From: JAFGGG01 sp964638895
Lineage (GTDB): Bacteria > Spirochaetota > Spirochaetia > SZUA-6 > RPPD01
Reading direction: 5' to 3'
DNA: 57,144 nt
NCBI GenBank assembly: GCA_964638895.1
Contig: CAZWYY010000018.1
Location: forward strand, 1-57,144
Notes under the pieces: model-generated
Seen by the model: only the letters and a program-made list of their open reading frames with translations
Told to the model about the DNA's origin: nothing
The model's database searches: none
Program-made: the position numbers and the translations under genes
Shown here: positions 52,686 through 57,144 of the stretch, piece after piece
How positions within the stretch are numbered: the first letter of the stretch is position 1
Layout: each line of letters begins with the position of its first letter

Positions 52686-53851
52686 TGAAGAATATAACGA
52701 TGGCGAACAACGGTCACAGGATCGATTACCTTGACAGCCTGCGGGCGTTCATTATTATTATCGTGGTACTGCACCATGCTTTACTGGCATACTCCACGGC
52801 CGCGTCCCCTTCCTGGTACGTGGCCAATCCGGAAACAACCATATTTGTCGACGGCGTTATCCTGATAAACGACATTTTCATGATGCCCGCCATGTTTTTT
52901 ATCGCCGGTTTTTTTGTGCTTTTATCAATGCGCCACGGCATTGCTTCCTTTCTTAAAAAAAAGATCTTAAGGATCCTGCTGCCCCTGTTAGGCGGGGTAT
53001 TCCTCCTTGTATCACCGTTCATATCATATCTGGGCCACATGGCCAGAGGAGATTACACCTTAGATTTTTTCAGCTATTATTTTTCAGTGTATCTTCCGCA
53101 GGAGGTTGAGCCGCACCACCTGTGGTTTCTTTCATTTTTATTTTTGCTCTTCCTGCTTTGCGTCCCGCTTTTTATCATCAGGCAAAAACTGAGTGGGAAG
53201 CCGGCCGGCGAGAAGACGCGCGGGGAAAGCGGCTCGCCTGTATTTTTTCTTGCCTTCGGTTTTGTCACGGCGCTTTTATATTTTTCGGCCACTGTTTTTA
53301 TTAATGACGGGTATTGGTTCGGAATCGGGGGATTCTTTGCGTTTCAGGTCACCCGCGCGGTTTTTTATGTATCCTATTTCTTTCTGGGAGCGGCCGCCTA
53401 TAAGCGGGACTGGCTTGCGGGAAACCGCATCTACAGGCACGGCCGGCTTTATGTTTTTACGGCGGTTTTTTTAACCATGCTGATTATTATCTTCAGGGCG
53501 CTGGCTCCAAATCCGGGAGATATTGTTGTTAAACTCATCAACGCCCTGCTGCATTCGTATGTGTGCCTGGCCTGGCTGCTTTCCCTGTTATTTATTTTTC
53601 ACAAGGCGGGTGAGGCGGGCAGGCGTCTGCCTGGCTTCCTTGTAACCAATTCTTACAGGATCTATGTCATTCACGCCGTACCGGTGATCGCCGCGCAGCT
53701 GTTGCTGGTTGAATTGGATGCGCCCTTGTATATAAAAGCCGCGGCCGTATTTTCGGCCGGTTTGGGCATCAGTCTCCTGCTAAGCATACTCATCCAAAGA
53801 GTACAGGTATTGGTTGCTCCCGTTATCAGGGGAGGTACAAACCACGGATAA
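52685..53851 (+). CDS. Acyltransferase-3 family membrane protein
   Basis: 388 residues with about ten transmembrane helices. The family start RIDYLDSLRAFIIIIVVLHH carries the conserved Arg and His, and the body resembles the OpgC/AT3 group that O-acylates extracytoplasmic glycans. Later features include MMPAMFFIAGFFVLLSM, HLWFLSFLFLLFLLCVPLF and YVIHAVPVIAAQLLL. It is coupled to the pentapeptide-repeat gene. Substrate and acyl donor are unknown; modification of a surface or periplasmic glycan is a family-based inference. Confidence 0.9.
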   Translation: MKNITMANNGHRIDYLDSLRAFIIIIVVLHHALLAYSTAASPSWYVANPETTIFVDGVILINDIFMMPAMFFIAGFFVLLSMRHGIASFLKKKILRILLPLLGGVFLLVSPFISYLGHMARGDYTLDFFSYYFSVYLPQEVEPHHLWFLSFLFLLFLLCVPLFIIRQKLSGKPAGEKTRGESGSPVFFLAFGFVTALLYFSATVFINDGYWFGIGGFFAFQVTRAVFYVSYFFLGAAAYKRDWLAGNRIYRHGRLYVFTAVFLTMLIIIFRALAPNPGDIVVKLINALLHSYVCLAWLLSLLFIFHKAGEAGRRLPGFLVTNSYRIYVIHAVPVIAAQLLLVELDAPLYIKAAAVFSAGLGISLLLSILIQRVQVLVAPVIRGGTNHG

Positions 53852-53946
53852 ATCCGAACAAGCCGCCGCCGCACCGAATAATACAGTAAAATATAAGCGA
53901 TTAATACTATATTTTTATGGTCAGGCGCTTCGCCCGGCTTAAATAA

Positions 53947-54840
53947 TTATACATATTTCTTTACTATGGATAATGAATCCTCAAATACTTCCTTCCCGAT
54001 CTTTTCATTAAAAACGACTTCTTCCCAAATATATTTACTTGGCTTTTTATCATAAGAAATAATTGCGCCCGATTTAAAAGGCAGGTTATTTTCCGTCATG
54101 ATCCAACCTGCTGTTCTCCCGCTGCGACCGGGACTTGATGTATCCGGCAAAAATATACCGACCGGCGGCATGAGAAAGCGCCATAAAAACCGCATAATCC
54201 CGTTATGATCCCGCGCCAATCCTGTTCCGGCCATCAATCCCGGGTCAAGCATAAAAGAGGAAAACGTGCTGTATCTTCTCGAAAACTCTACTACGGTAAT
54301 TGTATTTAAAAGTTTTGACGTGGCATATCTGTCACGATTTAATTGTGAAATATCCTGAGCATTGCCCGATCCTGCCGCAAGCTCCGCTATTGATGTGTAT
54401 TGAGCTCCCCTGAAACCGAACATTTTGGCAAGAGGGTGACGGGGATCATGCGTTCCGCTGCCGATGAATAACACGCGGCCGTTCCCCAGGTGTTTCTCCA
54501 TTCCGATTGTCAAAAGAAAAGCCGCCAAATGGTTGACGGCAATGGTTTCTTCAAAACCGTCTGAGGTGAAACTGTTTTTTGACGCAAATTGAACACCGGC
54601 GTTATTTATCAGGCCGTCAAGCTTAATATTCCAGTTATTGATAAATTTTTTTATATTTCTCAAGTTTGAAAGATCAAGTTGTACCGCAGAGACGTTTTTC
54701 CCCAGTGCTCCAGTAATTTCATTTCCTTTATCAACATCCCTGACAGCCATAATGATGTTTACATCTTGCTTCAAAGACAAATTCTTTACGATCCGCAGTC
54801 CCAGCCCTTGTGTCGCTCCCGTTATAAGAATGGTTGGCAA
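53947..54840 (-). CDS. Short-chain dehydrogenase/reductase, protochlorophyllide-reductase-like group
   Basis: 297 residues with a classical Rossmann start TILITGATQGLGLRIVKNL, LDGLINNAGVQF, the Ser in VLFIGSGTHDPRHP and the catalytic pair in YATSKLLN. The long insert after the catalytic Ser and the LDPGLMAGTGLARD segment fit the retinol-dehydrogenase/protochlorophyllide-like SDRs. It uses NAD(P)H on an unknown carbonyl. The gene is A+T-rich, is convergent with the acyltransferase, and is not obviously part of an operon. The gap of 95 bases after the acyltransferase has only a weak hairpin. Confidence 0.9.
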   Translation of the reverse strand: MPTILITGATQGLGLRIVKNLSLKQDVNIIMAVRDVDKGNEITGALGKNVSAVQLDLSNLRNIKKFINNWNIKLDGLINNAGVQFASKNSFTSDGFEETIAVNHLAAFLLTIGMEKHLGNGRVLFIGSGTHDPRHPLAKMFGFRGAQYTSIAELAAGSGNAQDISQLNRDRYATSKLLNTITVVEFSRRYSTFSSFMLDPGLMAGTGLARDHNGIMRFLWRFLMPPVGIFLPDTSSPGRSGRTAGWIMTENNLPFKSGAIISYDKKPSKYIWEEVVFNEKIGKEVFEDSLSIVKKYV

Positions 54841-54886
54841 AATAATACCTTATTTCGGAAAAAAATTTTTCAATTCAGGCAAGTAT

Positions 54887-55435
54887 TCAGCTATTTGCTT
54901 TTATTATATTTAAGGCCAGATCAGTAATTTCGTCAAGTTTCATCTGACACTCCCTCACATGCCGTTCCATCGAACAGTATTCTATAATATCAAGTTCGAT
55001 TTTCGCCCATGCAATAAAATCCTTAAACATGTTTACAGTGGCTTCCGCGGTTTGTTTATGCTTATACGCAATACATAACACCACATGCTTGCCGTGTAAT
55101 ACCGGGATTGAATCATCGGGTCCGAGCAGCGCCGTCATGCGATCAATCAATAATTTCATCTGCGCGGCCATGTGCCACCAGAATATTGGTGTGGCGAACA
55201 CAATAACATCAGCTGTTTCAAATTTCGGATATATATTCTGCATGTCATCGTCAATCACGCAATGCCCGGAAGAGCACTTAAAACATCCCCGGCAGGGACC
55301 TATCCGCATGTCATTCAGATCGAACCTGTTTATTCGGGCGTTCGCGTTCGGGGCAAAGTTGTTAATGAATGTTTGAACCATGGTGGCAGTATTTCCGTTG
55401 TTATGCGGACTGGCCTGCAGGATTAAAATTTCCAT
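54887..55435 (-). CDS. Flavodoxin-like NAD(P)H-dependent oxidoreductase
   Basis: 182 residues of the multimeric-flavodoxin (WrbA/FMN_red) group. The N-terminus ILILQASPHNNGNTATMVQT holds the FMN phosphate loop. CRGCFKCSSGHCVIDDDMQ is the cysteine-rich segment found in the iron-sulfur-flavoprotein-like subgroup, though only part of an iron-sulfur site is present. VIVFATPIFWWHMAAQMK forms the flavin-ring pocket. It probably transfers electrons from NAD(P)H via FMN to a quinone or similar acceptor. It stands alone, 46 bases upstream of the SDR gene on the same strand. Confidence 0.88.
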   Translation of the reverse strand: MEILILQASPHNNGNTATMVQTFINNFAPNANARINRFDLNDMRIGPCRGCFKCSSGHCVIDDDMQNIYPKFETADVIVFATPIFWWHMAAQMKLLIDRMTALLGPDDSIPVLHGKHVVLCIAYKHKQTAEATVNMFKDFIAWAKIELDIIEYCSMERHVRECQMKLDEITDLALNIIKANS

Positions 55436-55533
55436 AGTGATTTGCTCCTTATTTTTATCAAATTATACCAAAGGTGTTTGACAACCGTATGTCATATTTA
55501 ATGCAGTGAGAATGGTGTGGAGGCTTACAAAAA

Positions 55534-56022
55534 CTATTTATGGGCGCCGGCCCCTATAAGCAGTTGTGTCATTTCTTCCTGCGCCTGCCCTTCCCGCGCC
55601 ATGGAAAGCGCGGTTTGTCCCTTCTTCCAGCCCAGGTTCACACCCTTGAGGTTGCTGTCCGCCGTGGTTACGGCGTTCACGTCCATACCCGCGGCGATAA
55701 GCAGCTCCGCGACCTCCGTGTGTTTGTTGCCGATGGCCTGTATAAGCGGCGTATAACAATTCTTTTCACTTTTGGTATCCAGTTCGATGCCATTTTGAAG
55801 CAGCAGCCTGACCACTTCAAGATGTCCGTATTTGGCGGCCCATGTCAGGGCCGTGGCGCCGTTTCCATCTTTGGTGTTGATATCCGTTCCCGCCTTTAAA
55901 AGTTGCTGCACCTTATTCAGGTCTCCGTCCTTGGCGGCCCGGATAAACTCAGTCCCGGTATCGGCCCATACCGTAATGCACAAAGTAAATAAAATAATTA
56001 ATAATGAAATACTCTTTTTCAT
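55534..56022 (-). CDS. Exported ankyrin-repeat protein
   Basis: 162 residues. A signal peptide (SLLIILFTLCITVWA) with a likely SPase I site is followed by four ankyrin repeats, e.g. GATALTWAAKYGHLEVVRLL and CYTPLIQAIGNKHTEVAELL, the last separated by a 15-residue linker. It probably works in the periplasm as a small binding scaffold; bacterial examples can protect against oxidative stress or mediate interactions. No partner is evident nearby, and the DUF4386 gene 60 bases upstream has no known link. Confidence 0.88.
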   Translation of the reverse strand: MKKSISLLIILFTLCITVWADTGTEFIRAAKDGDLNKVQQLLKAGTDINTKDGNGATALTWAAKYGHLEVVRLLLQNGIELDTKSEKNCYTPLIQAIGNKHTEVAELLIAAGMDVNAVTTADSNLKGVNLGWKKGQTALSMAREGQAQEEMTQLLIGAGAHK

Positions 56023-56082
56023 GACAGACTCTCCATTATGCTTTGCTTCATGGTTTGCTAAAGAGTCTTCATTATTTTAATT

Positions 56083-56808
56083 TCATTTCGAAGCCTTTAA
56101 AAATCCCCGGGCCAGCATGACGTACCAGGCAAGAGCGGCAATCCCGCCGATCATGGCGAAAATCATGGCCGCATCAAACAACGCAGGGAAAAACGATGAT
56201 ACTATTTCAAAAATCAACAGGAATCCGAAGGCGATAATCCCCATCCAACCGGTTATTTTGTTAAATACCTTGCCTTTTAAGATAACAATACAGATGAAGA
56301 TATTGGCCAGCTCCGATAAAAAGAAGCCGGGGAAAGTCCCCGGAGTATGGCTGGCGCCCCTGGCGATTAGGGCCTCTCCCGCCGCTTTTAACATAACCCG
56401 TTGACCTTCCGAATCAGACGCCAGATACTTTTTGCTTAAGGCCAACATCGGGAAAGCGCTATTGTCCGCCATAAAAATAACATAAGCCGCCAGGAACAGG
56501 ATAAGGCTGAGCCCGGCGAAGGCGCTGTTTTCCTTGCGATGCAATCCAAAAAGAGATAAAAATACCGGGATTGTCAGCGTAGTGGCGATGATATTGATAA
56601 GGCCCAGATTGCGCATGGCCATAAACCGGTTTTGTTCGAACAGATCAAACCAGCCGGTGATGGTCGACGTATCCACCGTTGCTTTTGATCCGCCGGGTAC
56701 CGCGGTCAGGAGAATCTCCGCAACCATCACCGCCAGGGCAGCAATGGCGCATACCGCCCCGATTCTATAGAGTAGTTTCCACCGTGATTCGCTAAGATTT
56801 AATTCCAT
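56083..56808 (-). CDS. DUF4386-like membrane protein
   Basis: 241 residues with about six transmembrane helices, beginning WKLLYRIGAVCAIAALAVMV, then a loop with WFDLFEQNRFMAMRNLGLIN and later helices. The pattern fits the uncharacterised DUF4386 family of integral membrane proteins. The ribosome site AGGAGG lies just upstream of ATG 56808 on the minus strand. No function is known. It is followed on the same strand by the ankyrin gene. Confidence 0.75.
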   Translation of the reverse strand: MELNLSESRWKLLYRIGAVCAIAALAVMVAEILLTAVPGGSKATVDTSTITGWFDLFEQNRFMAMRNLGLINIIATTLTIPVFLSLFGLHRKENSAFAGLSLILFLAAYVIFMADNSAFPMLALSKKYLASDSEGQRVMLKAAGEALIARGASHTPGTFPGFFLSELANIFICIVILKGKVFNKITGWMGIIAFGFLLIFEIVSSFFPALFDAAMIFAMIGGIAALAWYVMLARGFLKASK

Positions 56809-56841
56809 TGGATCCTCCTATTTACGTCTCTTTTCCTTTAT

Positions 56842-57144
56842 CTAATAGTTCAACCCGCCGGTGCAGACGACATTTTGTTCCCCTGCGCTGATTTCACCGA
56901 TTATATAGGAATCTTCCCCATTCTCCGCCAGGTTGTTGATAAGATAATCCACATCATTTTTATCACACACAAGAGCCATGCCGATCCCCATATTAAATGT
57001 CCGCAGCATCGATTCATCCGCAATACCCGATTCTGATTTAATACACGCAAATATTTCCGGGATTTTATAAGCGTTAAGATCTATGTTCGCGTTTTTATCC
57101 GCAGGCAAAATCCGGTTCAGGTTCTCTTTAATTCCCCCGCCGGT
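56842..57144 (-). CDS. purM: Phosphoribosylformylglycinamidine cyclo-ligase, C-terminal part (5' end off window)
   Basis: The minus-strand frame runs from the right window edge to a stop at 56842; 100 codons are visible and the N-terminal two thirds are missing. TGGGIKENLNRILPADKN is the ATP-binding region of AIR synthetase, followed by MLRTFNMGIGMALV and the C-terminal strand GEDSYIIGEISAGEQN, typical of PurM. The enzyme closes the imidazole ring in purine synthesis. It appears ordinary, and its upstream neighbours are outside the window. Confidence 0.9.
   Translation of the reverse strand, partial: TGGGIKENLNRILPADKNANIDLNAYKIPEIFACIKSESGIADESMLRTFNMGIGMALVCDKNDVDYLINNLAENGEDSYIIGEISAGEQNVVCTGGLNY

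Overview
This is a bacterial chromosome fragment, probably from a metagenome-style scaffold because a 10-base run of N at 10408-10417 joins two contigs. Predicted lipoproteins with short lipoboxes, a methyl-accepting chemotaxis protein with CheW, an HD-GYP protein and exported beta-propellers suggest a motile, two-membrane bacterium. A spirochaete-like or candidate-phylum affiliation is possible, but no ribosomal or marker gene here settles it. I saw no rRNA, tRNA, CRISPR array or insertion sequence.

Layout. 1-8384 (minus): an operon of three large proteins of unknown function; the 1845-residue member carries two helix-hairpin-helix modules and a biotinyl/lipoyl-like insertion. 8385-13089 (plus): a decayed queG-like 3' end, a cyclic-nucleotide-binding domain fused to a CoA-acylating aldehyde dehydrogenase (split only by a mis-scaffolded gap), a NamZ-like lipoprotein and a stand-alone cyclic-nucleotide-binding protein. 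13157-20591 (plus): promoter, FMN riboswitch and eight tightly packed genes, ribD-ribE-ribBA-ribH followed by pantoate kinase, 4-phosphopantoate--beta-alanine ligase, panB and an MfnA-type decarboxylase. Together these make riboflavin and then 4'-phosphopantothenate by the route known mainly from Archaea. 20582-24169: an HD-GYP protein, hisI, hisG and a zinc carboxypeptidase.

24246-35346 (all minus) is a signalling block: CheW, a chemoreceptor, a NarL-type response regulator and its histidine kinase, a small unknown protein, an exported protein with 21 WD40 repeats, a PQQ-type beta-propeller lipoprotein, an ECF sigma factor and an FHA-LuxR transcription factor. 35528-37848 has small lipoproteins, a decayed AraC-family regulator and a CAP-domain lipoprotein. 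37930-41686 (minus) has a DUF1295-EXPERA membrane fusion, an atypical cysteinyl-tRNA-synthetase-like protein and an alpha/beta hydrolase. 41747-48537 (plus) has a methyltransferase, then a membrane sensor with HAMP, GAF and AraC domains beside a CUT2-type sugar ABC transporter (permease, binding protein, ATPase), ending in a clear terminator.

48560-57144 is a looser accessory region: a TIGR04076-malectin fusion, two acetyltransferase genes (one frameshifted), an aldo/keto reductase, a pentapeptide-repeat protein coupled to a membrane acyltransferase, an SDR, a flavodoxin-like reductase, an ankyrin protein, a DUF4386 protein, and the 3' part of purM cut by the window edge.

The strongest leads are the archaeal-type CoA precursor genes apparently placed under an FMN riboswitch, the cyclic-nucleotide-gated aldehyde dehydrogenase architecture, and the three-gene operon of giant unknown proteins at the left edge.
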